NCBI RefSeq assembly: GCF_041260155.1
Contig: NC_091935.1
Location: 7,431,501-7,495,500 of the forward strand
Source: Ptychodera flava
Lineage: Eukaryota; Hemichordata; Enteropneusta; Ptychoderidae
DNA length: 64,000 bases
Direction: 5' to 3'
Both the position numbers and the translations under genes were made by a program. Below the pieces are notes generated by a model. It searched no databases and was not told the DNA's origin. It saw only the letters and a list, made by a program, of their open reading frames with translations. This document shows, in pieces, positions 53,110-64,000 of this stretch (position 1 is its first letter; the number at the start of each line of letters is the position of its first letter).

Positions 53110-53294
53110 AGGTATGCAGTCACCTGTAATTTAAATATGCTGATATATTGTCAAAGGGGCGTTCCTTGGTATTCAAAATGCCCATGTGAGGGCGCTGTTT
53201 TTAAAAAGCGGCCGCCAACTTAAAATCTGTGATTGGTTAGATTTTCTGTTTCCATGGTAACTGTGGCAAAATTGGAACAGGTGACAGTATACCT
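53110..53294. mobile_element. TTAA MITE, 185 bp
   Basis: Ends AGGTATGCAGTCACCTGT and (reversed) AGGTATACTGTCACCTGT (16 of 18 match), flanked by TTAA at 53106-53109 and 53295-53298. Duplicon 1 has the empty site, a single TTAA at 10855-10858. TTAA duplication suggests a piggyBac-type source. Confidence 0.9.
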
Positions 53295-54240
53295 TTAACC
53301 TAATCATAATCAAAGAATCCATTCTGTATGGTGAAATTCAGTGCAGTCACTCGTGCTAATGTCCTGATTATAGAAGGAAATGTCGCCAATGAATAGAATG
53401 ACACACCAAGCAAATCTTCACTTAGTGACACTTTAGCGACATAAAATCACAGCAAAGTCAGAAGAAATTTCCCAAGGGTTGAAAGAGATTTCACACGTGA
53501 GGCAAATAAAAATAACTGATTACAAACAACAGTATTGGATTAGCTTCCTAGCAAATCAGCGAAAAATGGATTGCCTGGTGATATATACAAGCTCTCAGGT
53601 ATAAATGATGGAATGTCGAGGCAGTGTTATGAACAAATGCAAAGCTGAAATAGCCTTCATGTTCCTTGTGGTTATGCTTAAGTCAGATCAAATTCAGAGC
53701 ACTTAGTCTGGATATATAATCATGGCCTAATTAGTAAATATGTCGAACATTCACATGAGTTCATATAGCCGCCTCGTTCAACTTTCTGCATAGGAAATTC
53801 GGATTGTGTACACGTGAAAGCGTTCTTGTATCGGCACAGCCTCAACATGACTGAGCACGCGACGCTTCAAAGAACACGAACCTGATGACGAAATTCAGTG
53901 AGTCATAGACGAGCGGATGTGCCATCGATACTTTGAGAAGTTCGTTCATTTCCCATACAGATATTCCAAGATGAAACGGTTTGACCCTGCTTATATGTGT
54001 ACCAGTTTATTAATTTTCTCCTTCGATACGATGCTCGCTGCAAGCACAGAACTTTTTGCTCGATGTTTCCTCTTTGATTAGTGAAGCTTCAATCCAGAGA
54101 TTGTCGCGGCACATCATGAAATACTCAGGGATTTTGCTTTGTAACTAACGAGCTTAATAAGCGGCTACCATATATGCGGCCACTGAAAGGTTGATTCAGG
54201 CTGAGATATGTTAAAATTCCCGCAGTCATCCGTCAACGCC

Positions 54241-54375
54241 ACAGGCGTGCTGTTTTCTGGGTAGTTTCTGTAAGTGTAGTTTATTCTACGTTTCGACGTA
54301 CTCTACGGAAGAGTACGTCGAAACGTAGAATAAACTACACTTATAGCAACTACCCAGAAAACAGCACGCCTGTGA
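54241..54375. mobile_element. foldback MITE, 8-bp target duplication
   Basis: Nearly the whole 135 bp folds on itself (ACAGGCGTGCTGTTTTCTGG ... CCAGAAAACAGCACGCCTGT), with a centre at cggaag. The 8-bp tcaacgcc is at both flanks (54233-54240 and 54376-54383), while duplicon 1 has a single cgtcaacgcc near 11630. An 8-bp duplication fits a hAT-type source. Confidence 0.88.
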
Positions 54376-56869
54376 TCAACGCCCTTTGTTGTCAGTCGTC
54401 ATTCTATTATTGTTCTCAAATCAATGGAGCTGTATCAGTTGCTTGGTCACTTGTTTTCTTGTTCGGGATACCGCATGTCACGATGAAAGTATTCAGTACC
54501 CTTATCTATGGCCAATAATTTAGATTGACAAAGAAAGATATATATGTTTGTTGTTAAAAGGCAACACTGGATGTTAGGAGTGTCCTCACGGCACGGATTT
54601 TTAAAGTCCAGTAATAAGAGATCTGTTTAAATGTTTATTTTTAACACGGTTCTACTTAGAATACAGGAAATGCTGACCACTTACACGAAGAGCCGTCGCT
54701 AAGTGGTGAACAGTACTAAGACTGCTGTCTTCAATTTCATTTGTCCTTGGTGAACTCTGCAGATTTCGATAATGTATAAATAATACCATTTTATTAGATT
54801 GTCCAGGAGTTCATTCTGGTTTGGATGTCAGCTACTCGTGTGTATTTAAATGACGGGAAAAGTGAATTTGATATCTACTGCGCCTCCTTGGGTCAAACGG
54901 AAAGATCACAGGAAGTATCTACAACAATTCACTGAGCTGACCTTTGTTCATTGTCAGGCTAAAAGCCTTGGCCTCACCTCACCCTTAACTCTTGGTTCTC
55001 GGTAAGGACTCACATTACACAGATCTACCATTTTGATACGTTTCACTTTTGTCTTACATAAACGCTCACTCGAAACCCGGATGTTCCCATTCAAATCAAT
55101 GCGCTTATTTGCACTCACATCGAGGCATGTAATAAAAGGGCGGAGAGTTACCCAAACCAAATACCTTTCTTTACATTGCCTGGTCATGTTGTACTGATAT
55201 TACGTTCTGTGTCCGCTTACTCATATTTCAAGTCCGCTTCAACCCTTCTTTGTTTAATATCCAATGTAAAGACACCACCATTTATGGACAAGACTAAAAA
55301 TATGCACCATATAATCGAGAACTTCTGGCAAGTCGCACTTGAATTTATTTGACGCTCGATGTCAAGGTTGCGAACTTCCAAAGTACATTATCGTGAGCGT
55401 AATAAATGTGACGTAAAATGGTAAACGTACTTGAAACCAATATGTTCAATGCCAAGAATAGCCTTCTCACTCGCTTGATCGCTGTGTGCTAGATACAGAA
55501 AACGGAGTTTTTGAGTTTTCTTGTAAATCAAACGGCAGTCATGCAAGCAACAAATTGGCAGACATTGTTGCTCAAACTCTCGTGAAAAATCGTATAGAAC
55601 CCTCTCCAGAAGCCAGAGATGCCCTTCGTTCTTTATTTTGTCTGACACTGTATAGTATGGAATTAGCTCTAATTATGTTAGCCACGCCAGGTTAATCTGA
55701 TCAAGTAGAGCGAAAGTTACCATGTCTTTTGTGATGGATGAAAATATCCGACTATTCGGGGTAAATTGCTGAATTGGTCATTGTGTGAAACTATAAAGTT
55801 TGCGAGGTGAAATGTTTCGAGTCCAGGAACGTCAAATGGTTCACCCTCTGATGCTGTGCAATGTTTTGTTTAACTTTTACGCAAGGCCTCGTTGGTACAC
55901 TTTCTTTGTCAATAGTGTAAAGGTCGGTTTTTATTCCTTATCCTTAAGCTTATTCCCCACATAACATATATCAGTGATATCAAGCATCTATTAAAAATAA
56001 CTTCGATTTCTCTTTACGCAGTTGCATTAGTACGTACTCAGTGACTTGATACCACATGCCATTGCCATTTCCGGAACCTACACTGCCTCATACACGCTTA
56101 GCCCGCTCGAACACACTACTAAGCATGATTATCTAGGCTAAGCGTCACAAAGACAGCTTTGTCACGTACAACTAATGTCAAGAGTTCCGGTTTGAAACTT
56201 TTCATCTCATAAAGATGAATACATATATTGAGTATTACTCAGTTATTCCTTCTGCTTCTGTTTTACAATGCACAAATCAAAAATTAATTATTTCGGATGC
56301 CCTTTCATACGACAATAGGAAAGATCTAGCCACGAATTCAAGTCAGTGAATCAGTATTGGTTCAGAGGATTTGGAACCGTGGATGGGTTCAAGAATACAG
56401 AAAGTCACTTACCTTATCCGTACTCCAGAGATGTTTTCGATGTTCTAAATAAGCTTGCTGTAGTAACAAATGGCTACAGTCCAATAGTGTTTCCACCGAG
56501 TCGGAAATGATGTCACAAAACCTCATATAATGACCCCTTCACTTCCTGTGACAGTTATAGCCCGGGACGAAATGGAACGGGATCCGGACGTTTTGGGGCA
56601 TGACTCTGCATAATGAGTCTGTTGGTAACAGTTGCTATCGTTCGCATTACCTGCGAAATCTGTTTGCTCTCAAATCACGCTCTGACTTATAAACTTAGGT
56701 ACAATCTTCGCAATACGCAAAAGAAAAAAGAAAGAAGGAAAAAATATCAATTTCATAAAAACAGGAGCGTTCTGAGTTGATTTACAGAAGTTTCGGGGTC
56801 ATGTCATCGTTCAAGAATGATTCGGCTACTGCACATAACTAATGAGGTATGAGTATATTTGTAAAATAG

Positions 56870-58400
56870 AGGTCAAAGGTCATCCTTGTCGCCTGATTTT
56901 GTGTCGAAAATCTTTGCACCATAGCTATCCATTATACCAAAATTCAGACCACAAGCTCTTTTGGCTAGCCCAGAATTATATATGCACATAATTAATGAGG
57001 TACAGAATGTTGTATCATAAGGTTCCCGTCCTACCAAATATGAATGGTGTAGCACTTTATAGTTACTCATTTATGGGCATATATGCATATTGGAGGTCAC
57101 TTGAAGGTCATCGAGGTCACTTGACATTTAAAAAAACTTTGCTTCCATGGTTATTCCTGAATGCCAAAAATGGGACCTCTGGCTCAACTGGCTAGCCTAG
57201 AATTAGATATGTGCATGATCAATGAGGTACAGGATGTGGCATGATAAGGTCCTCAACCATACTAAATATTAAAGGTGTAGCCCTCGTGGTTACTGATTTG
57301 TGGGCAGATATGTATATTTGAGATCATAGGTCATGGAAGTCACGTGACATTTTGTCAAAAACGTTTGTACCTTAGTTATCCCTGAGTACCAAATTTCAGA
57401 CCTCTAGCTCTATTGGCTAGCCAAGAATTAGATGTGCACATAATTAATAAGGTACAGAATGTCGTGTCATAAGGTCCCAACCATACCAAATATGAATGGT
57501 GTAGCACTTGTAGTAACTCATTTATAGGCATAGATGTATATTTGAGGCGAAAGGTCATCGAAGTCACGTGATTTCTTGTCAAAAAACTTTGCTTCCACAG
57601 TTATCCCCTGCGTACCATAAATTGGACCTCGAGCTCAATTGGCTAGCCCTGAATTAGATCTGTGCGTGTGGCATGATAAGGTCCCCCACATACCAAATAT
57701 GAAGGGTGTAGACCTCGTGGTTCTGATTTGTGGGCACATATGTATATTTGAGGTCAAAGGTCATCGAAGTCACGTGATATTTTGCAAAAAATTAGTATAG
57801 CTAAGTTATTCGTGTGTACAAATATCAGACCTCTAGCTCTGTTGGCTAGGCGAGAATTATATACGCGCATAATTCACGCATAAGTCACGTGATATTTTGT
57901 CAAAATAATTTTACAGCTGAATTTTTCCTGTGTACCAAATGTCACACCTCTAGCTCTATTGGCTAGCCAAGTATTAGAAATGCGCATAATTAATGAGGTA
58001 AAAGATGTTGCATCATAAGGTCCCCCACCATATATATATAGCCCTTATATAGAGGTATAGCCCTTATGGTTATTGATTTATGGGCATATATGTATATTTG
58101 AGGTGAAAAGCCATCATGGTCATTTGACATTTTGTCGAAAAACTTTACTATCATAGTTATCCCTTTCTACCAAAACTCAGATCTCTAACTCCATTTGGTA
58201 GTCCAGAAGTAGATATGCGCATATTTAATGAAATACAAGAAGTGGCTGGTCATGTAATATTTTCTCAAAACACTTCGTTCCCATACTTACCCCTCTACAC
58301 CAAAATCAGACCTCTAGCTCTAATTGCAAAACAAGAATAACATATGTGCAAAATTAGTGATATGCAGGTTGATGCCAAGGTAAAACGTCAAGGGCATCCC
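56870..58400 (+). repeat. pearl-like tandem repeat family 1 in duplicon 2
   Basis: Same monomer phrases as at 14160-15190 and 17645-18440, continuous here because the extra block of duplicon 1 is absent. Confidence 0.75.
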
Positions 58401-58661
58401 CAAAATTTTGGTGTGCAATTTGTTTGCCTACTGGTCATTGTTTAATGGACACAAGCTCTCTCTGACTTTCACATAGGCCAGAATGGGACATGGCCATAGC
58501 CTAGCTGTAATATATTTTAAAGTTAATATTCATTGTTTTGGTCATTTGATCAAAAAACTTCCGAAGAGTTCAATCTATGTGCCAAATTTGAAGCCTCTAG
58601 GTGCAATGATGTTCGCGTAGCAGTTGCATATAGAGGGTAGAATAATAGTAATAATAAAAAG

Positions 58662-60377
58662 ACCAGATATGAACTGAATATGCTCACGTGTTTTACAACA
58701 GGTTCATTAATAGTAGTGCGCTTCACAGAACAATAAGATATATGTTATCACTATATGTAGAAGGTTTTTTTCAACGTCGCACAGTAATCTCAGAGTTTAA
58801 TTACTAATTACAAAACTTTATTTACTGTGCAAATGAGCTGTTCATTTACTTGACACTGCTCAATGCTTTATTGGACAATTAGATATCCATCAGATATCTA
58901 ATCAACATTTGTAGCACGTTTTATTTAATTTAATGCTGTAATTTTAGAGTAATATCACTAATTACAAAGCTCATTAAATATGCAAATAAACCCTAAATTA
59001 ACTTGACACTGTTCAATGATTCATAGCACAATTAAATATTTATCAAATCAATATCTGTAGCACGTTTCACAAAATTTTGGTGCCGAAATTTCAGAGTTAT
59101 ATACCTAATTACAAAGTTTATTAAATATGCAAATGAACCCTTGATTAACTTTACACTACTAAATGCTTTACAACACAGTTAGGTATCTGTCGTATCAGTA
59201 TGTGCAGCAGTTTTCATCACATTTGATGCAGTTATTTCGGAGTTATATGACTAATTATAAGACTTCATGAAATATGCAAATGAGCTAATTATTAACTTGA
59301 CACTGTTCAATGCTTCTGAGTACAATTAGATATTTATCAGATCACATCTGTAGCAAGTTTCATCAAATTAATGCTGTAATTTTGGAGTAATATCACTAAT
59401 TACAAAGTTCATTAAATATGCAAATGAACCCTTAATTAACTTCACACAACTAAATGCTCTACACCAAAATTAGATATCTGTCGGATCAGTATCTGCAGTA
59501 GATTTCATCACATTTGGTGAATTTTTTTTTGAGATATATCACTCATTACAAAACTTCATAAAATATGCAAATGACCTATTTGTTAATTTGCCACTGCCAA
59601 TGCTTCACAGTACAATTAGATATTTATCAAAGCAATGTTTGTACCCAATTTCACTGACTTGGGTGCCGTAATTTCAGAGTTATATACCTAATTACAAAGT
59701 TCATTAAATATGCAAATGAACCCTTAATTAATTTCACGTTACTAAATGCTTAATACTACAATTAGATATCAGTCAAATCAGTATCTGCAGCAGATTTCAT
59801 CATAGTTGGTGAAGTTATATCGGAGTTATATGACTTATTACAAACCTTCATAAAATATGCAAATGAGCTATTTATTAACTTGACACAGCCTAATGCTTCT
59901 AAGTATAATTAGATATATATCAGATCAATATTTTTTGCAAGTATCATCAAGTTTGGTGCAGGAATTTCAGAGTTATGTCTCTAATAACAAAAGTTCATTA
60001 AATATGGAAATGAGAAGATAATTGACATGACACTCACAGCATCATCATAATGTTCTTAGATTGTCATCTGTGAAAAGTTTCATGAAATTTTGTGCAGTAT
60101 TTCTTGATATATGTCTACACTGTCATTACCGTCTCCATAGGAAACCATTGTACGGAAAAAAACGATATTGCATAACTTCATTAATATGCAAGCCACACTA
60201 ACCAAAATCTAATCAGTTCTTGCAAGTAGCATATGGTACCTGTCTACCAAATCTGACTTGAATTTGTTCAGGCGTTTTTGAGTTATCATTGTAAACAGAC
60301 AGACAGACAGACACACACACGGACAGACAGACAGACATCGCTATGACATTAGCCCACGTGTTTACACACGTGAGCTA
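58662..60377 (+). repeat. pearl-like family 2 element, copy 3
   Basis: Starts accagatatgaactgaa like copy 1 (accagatgtgaactgaa at 35019), with about 145-bp monomers, then gttcaggcgtttttgag, an (ACAG)n tract and the hairpin TTAGCCCACGTG / CACGTGAGCTAA (60349-60377). It sits exactly between the two collinear parts of duplicon 2. Confidence 0.75.
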
Positions 60378-61233
60378 AAAACGATTACAAGACGATTTCT
60401 GACAGCTGGTCTCGAAACCCTAATCTTACCCATCCATAATCAAATAACACTAGGTCAAATAAGACATACACACAAAACAGCACAGAACAAACAGTAAAGC
60501 ACTGGTACACACAACAAAGTCAAATTAATGAAAAAAGGTGTATGGACCTCTGGCAAAAAGGACCAAGAAGTGATGTCAGGTGTTCTGAAAATAGTAAGTG
60601 CACCGTGCACTACATGTGGCAACCGCCATATATCGATCTGTAAGTCAGATAGGTAGTGGTCACCAACTAAGGGACTGGTCAGTTTATTCGGCCTTGGGGT
60701 GGATTCATGGGGGGGGGGGGTTCACTCTGTTTTTGACTTTGGTGGTAGGGGGATCACCATGTTTTGAAATGCCAAATAGGAAGGTCAGTGTGTTTTTGTA
60801 ATTTCGACATGGCTCATACTTGCGAAAATGCATTGTGCCAGCCAAAAATTTCATCATTCAGTTGCATTTTTCGGCGTGCCCTTTGAGCGCATAACTTTAA
60901 TAATAATAAGACATTTTTCAGAGCCCCGCCCTAGTGCATATCAGACAATATTTTTCAGCATGCCCTTCAGCTACATGACTTTCATATAGCAGATATGTAT
61001 ATATATTAGAAATATCTGGATGTTTAATATTTTCGGCGCGCCCTTCGGGCGCAGTAAATTAATATATCAGAGATATTATGTCAGATATATCTTGATGTCT
61101 GTAAATTGAAAGTCTGTTTTGCAAAGTGTTTTGATCATTTTGAAATCTGCAGTTCATATGAAAAGCATGACAAGTTCCTGATACTTTTCTGTTTCCTCTA
61201 TGAGAAATCAGTGTTAGGAAGCAACATGCACTA

Positions 61234-61415
61234 ATATTATAGAAATAACGGGCGACGCGCTGACCATTAACGTTTATTTATGGGCAAGGGCGAGAGGAAA
61301 GCCAAAAATTAACGGGCGAGGCTTGCCGAGCCCGTTAATTTGGCTTTCCTCGAGCCCGCGCCCATAAATAAATGTTAATGGTCAGAGCGGAGTCTGTTAT
61401 TTCCATTATATTATC
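61234..61415. mobile_element. foldback element nested in the duplicon 2 TIR element
   Basis: Arms gaaataacgggcgacgcgct...ttaacgggc and gcccgttaatttggctttcc...gttatttc pair over about 75 bp around cttgccg. The matching place in duplicon 1 (ctaatatttcacaatcac, near 23190) is uninterrupted. The insert as a whole extends to about 61762; its right part (61416-61762) is not recognised. Confidence 0.7.
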
Positions 61416-61942
61416 AACGAACCGAAGAAAACCGTCAAAATTTGCGAAAATTTCCGGAGCGAACGACAACTGGGCCCCAGAACTGAGCAATACGCGACGC
61501 ACTGTCACGCGCGCTGTAAAAAATTGGCAAATCCGGAGATATTTTCAGAAAAAAAGTATCTCAACTAAGCCCACAAGTGCTCCATTTTATTTTGTGATTG
61601 ATTATGATTTACATTTCAGCTGTAAAGTTACGATACTTTGAGTTGTTATCTTATTATTCATATTCACGGGCATGTAAACAGACCATTACTGTGTATTTGT
61701 GGTCAGTCACGTGGTTCAGCTGGACCAATCAAAATGCGACAGGCAGGGCGTGGTAATAAAATTCACAATCACGTTTTTCTTACAACATTTCTGGACATCT
61801 GCTTTGTGCACAAAAAGAGTGGAGCACATTTGCAGCTCATTCAAAATACTGTATCAAAATTTAGAATCGACACTTTTAAGTTCCTATCTTACAACTGACA
61901 TGACAACAATTTCATTAAAACACAGAACGACTGAATGTTTAA

Positions 61943-61944
<2 letters not shown>

Positions 61945-62008
<64 letters not shown>
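61945..62008. repeat. (TA)n microsatellite
   Basis: AT dinucleotide tract with minor interruptions; counterpart of 23374-23415. Confidence 0.95.
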
Positions 62009-62017
<9 letters not shown>

Positions 62018-62309
62018 GAATTATTCAATTTATATTCCACCTTTTGTTTTACCTTTGTTGCGCGGAGGGGGGGGGGTGTTACCGTGTTTTCGAAAGCTGG
62101 AATAGGGGGGTTAGCCACTTTTTGACGTCTGCAAAAAATAATCCACCACCCCCCAGGCCGAAGAAACTGACCAGTCCCTAAGGCCAAATGTCACCTATAC
62201 CATCAGGGATCATTTGTCGAATTAAGAGAGATATTGTATCTATTTACCAGCCTTTGATATGTCCAAAAAAGAGTTTGAATGTAGATACAAGCCTTTCTCT
62301 AGTGTAACC

Positions 62310-62690
62310 TTAATTTACAAGTTTGTAAGAGAGTGGTGGCTATGTCTCTCCGAAAAGTCACCATATGAACTGCATGCTCTTGCATATCGAATAAGCTCGG
62401 AACTCTATACGCTGGTGGGAGTAGAATATTACTAATGAGGTATAGGAAATTGATGATACTGAAGTTGAAATCAACCCTCTTGTTATATGGCCTAATAGAA
62501 AGGTGACCATCAGAGTCAAATTCATGGAATATATCCAGATATGAAGCAGAAGAGGCCGTTTCTGTAGTTTCTTTAATCTCCAATTCTGGAGGATAAATCA
62601 TAGCAAGATGTGCGATATGACTAGGATCATTTGTCCCAATTGGCGATGTCTCTGCAATACTTACTGATTCCTCAGGTATGCGTATGTTCA
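62310..62690 (-). mobile_element. retroelement reverse-transcriptase fragment (fossil), duplicon 2 copy
   Basis: The minus-strand translation shows YPPELEIKETTETASSASYL, DSDGHLSIRPYNKRVDFNFS and IINFLYLISNILLPPAY, the same fragment as 23747-24095. Short, broken, lineage uncertain. Confidence 0.55.
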
Positions 62691-64000
62691 AAGAAAACGT
62701 TGTGGCTATGATAAGACAAAACTATAAACCTCGTGTAATAATTGTTTTTCCGGGTTTCTAAGGACGAAAAAATGCGCAAAAACTTTAACACAGTGACCTA
62801 GTCTCGCTTGCTAGGCTCTCTAAGAGTTTCTCTTGATCACCGAGGCACTAGCAGACAGCATAAGCCCTAGAGTGGGATAGACGATCATGATAAGCACGTG
62901 ACAGGTCAAATATAATTGCTATTTATGTTTATTGGTCTGGAGATTCACGACTACCTCTGGAAGGTTGCGTATGCATCTTCGAGGCAGAGGAATACTGCTC
63001 TGCAAATAACAATGCGTCCAATAAAAATACAATGAATAATAAAAATACACGTAAGAGGTTCATCAAACATGACTGTTAACTAAACAAAGATGTATCATTA
63101 GTTTGTAAAGCAGCTGAAACATAAACGTGCAGTTGTCATATAGGTTAGGAAGGTTGTTAGAATTGGATAAATCAATTAAGCCTTGAATTGTAAGATGTTA
63201 ATGAGCTTTGAGACGACTCAACTGTAAGAACAGGTGAAAAACCAGTAGAATAAATGGTTTACATTTTGAGTGTCTTACTGTACAACAACAAGGAAATGTG
63301 ATCGTAGATTTTCAGTTGATTATCAGTCAGGTAATTATAATATTAGAAATCCGGGACGGGTCGTGCTGTGCCGTTCTCAATTCCTATGAAACAAGTTTGT
63401 TCTAGAAGCTTATAATGATGCATAGCGATTGACAGGTAACAGACGTCATAATACAAGTACAAATGCAAGTAGTAGGCATTTATGAGTGAAGTAAAATCTT
63501 AAATGAAAATCTCATAGGTGTGCATAAAGTATGAGATTTTCTGACACTTAATAGGCCACCTAACTTCAGTATGTGTGTTGTTGAATCATCGACGTTACAA
63601 TGAAAACTTTCTATCTCAAGTAAATGCTCAAGATGCTACATCAAAATACAATATTATTGTTTACAGAAACTCACATACTAAAATGTGAAATCAAAACTTA
63701 GGATACAAACAAAGACTCTTGAACTCATAGAGATATATTTGATAATTTGAATTTTCCACAGTACTTGCCTTTCCATGAGAACATACATACATGTAATTGT
63801 ACATTGTGAGGATGAAACACAGTATGTCAGTGGTAGAATTCAAAGGTTGAAACCTCGGGTGTATTCGCTTTTGCAAGATAATAGTGAAGATAGCAAGACT
63901 GTTACAGAAATATTGAAGAATATTCTCAGAAAATATAGATATACTATGGTGAAATCTTCCATAAAAATCGGACGTTCCATACTATGAAAAAAGTATTTGA

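Larger units (their letters stand above)
52797..58661 (+). repeat. intergenic duplicon 2, left part
   Basis: Second copy of 10545-18690 in the same orientation and the same position relative to a ROCO copy. It is shorter because it lacks the block at about 15190-17920. It carries a TTAA MITE and a foldback MITE that duplicon 1 lacks. Confidence 0.85.
60671..62178. mobile_element. Harbinger-like TIR element, duplicon 2 copy, with nested insert
   Basis: Ends GGGACTGGTCAGTTTATTCG and (reversed) GGGACTGGTCAGTTTCTTCG, with TAA at 60668-60670 and 62179-62181. Same insertion as 22520-23617, so it pre-dates the duplication. It is longer because of a nested insert at about 61238-61762. Confidence 0.7.
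60379..64000 (+). repeat. intergenic duplicon 2, right part, running off the window
   Basis: Second copy of 22233-25797. The last bases of the window correspond to about 25797, some 794 bp before gene B's stop codon. Confidence 0.85.

Overview
The window is AT-rich nuclear DNA of an invertebrate animal, probably a marine invertebrate and perhaps a deuterostome. The host genes have spliced exons with GT/AG sites. The repeats include an INT-before-RT Ty3/gypsy (Gmr1-like) retrotransposon, tRNA-derived SINEs, TTAA- and TWA-flanked MITEs, and 'pearl-like' tandem-repeat elements. The species cannot be named from the sequence alone. Gene density is low: I can support one host gene family and, around it, mostly repeats. 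The host family is a tandem array on the minus strand, about 21 kb apart: gene A (4685-9529), gene B (26591-30973) and degenerate copy C (50015-52078). A and B encode proteins of about 1066 and 1073 residues. Each has one large 5' coding exon and two small 3' exons whose splice sites join in frame. The order is a Roc-type GTPase start (P-loop and switch I), a ~300-residue polytopic membrane block, the rest of the same GTPase domain (DFAGQ, G4), a COR region, and a C-terminal death domain that spans the two small exons. A membrane domain inside a GTPase fold, between G2 and G3, is the most unusual thing here. It suggests a membrane-embedded ROCO/death-domain signalling protein, perhaps in innate immunity or cell death (inference). 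Copy C has lost its P-loop, the second half of the GTPase and the COR region, and has a frameshift in its death domain. Layout: 1-4540, 3' part of a Gmr1-like LTR retrotransposon ending next to gene A; 4685-9529, gene A; 10545-25797, intergenic duplicon 1, interrupted by repeats; 26591-30973, gene B with a dimeric SINE in an intron; 31000-50000, no recognised gene, with pearl-like repeats, microsatellites, a SINE and a nested TIR element; 50015-52078, pseudogene C; 52797-64000, duplicon 2, a second copy of the A-to-B spacer. Because duplicon 2 is still collinear with the sequence just before gene B's 3' end when the window stops, a fourth gene copy is predicted to end about 0.8 kb beyond position 64000. 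Comparing the two duplicons gives clean empty sites for several MITE insertions, so their target-site duplications can be read directly.
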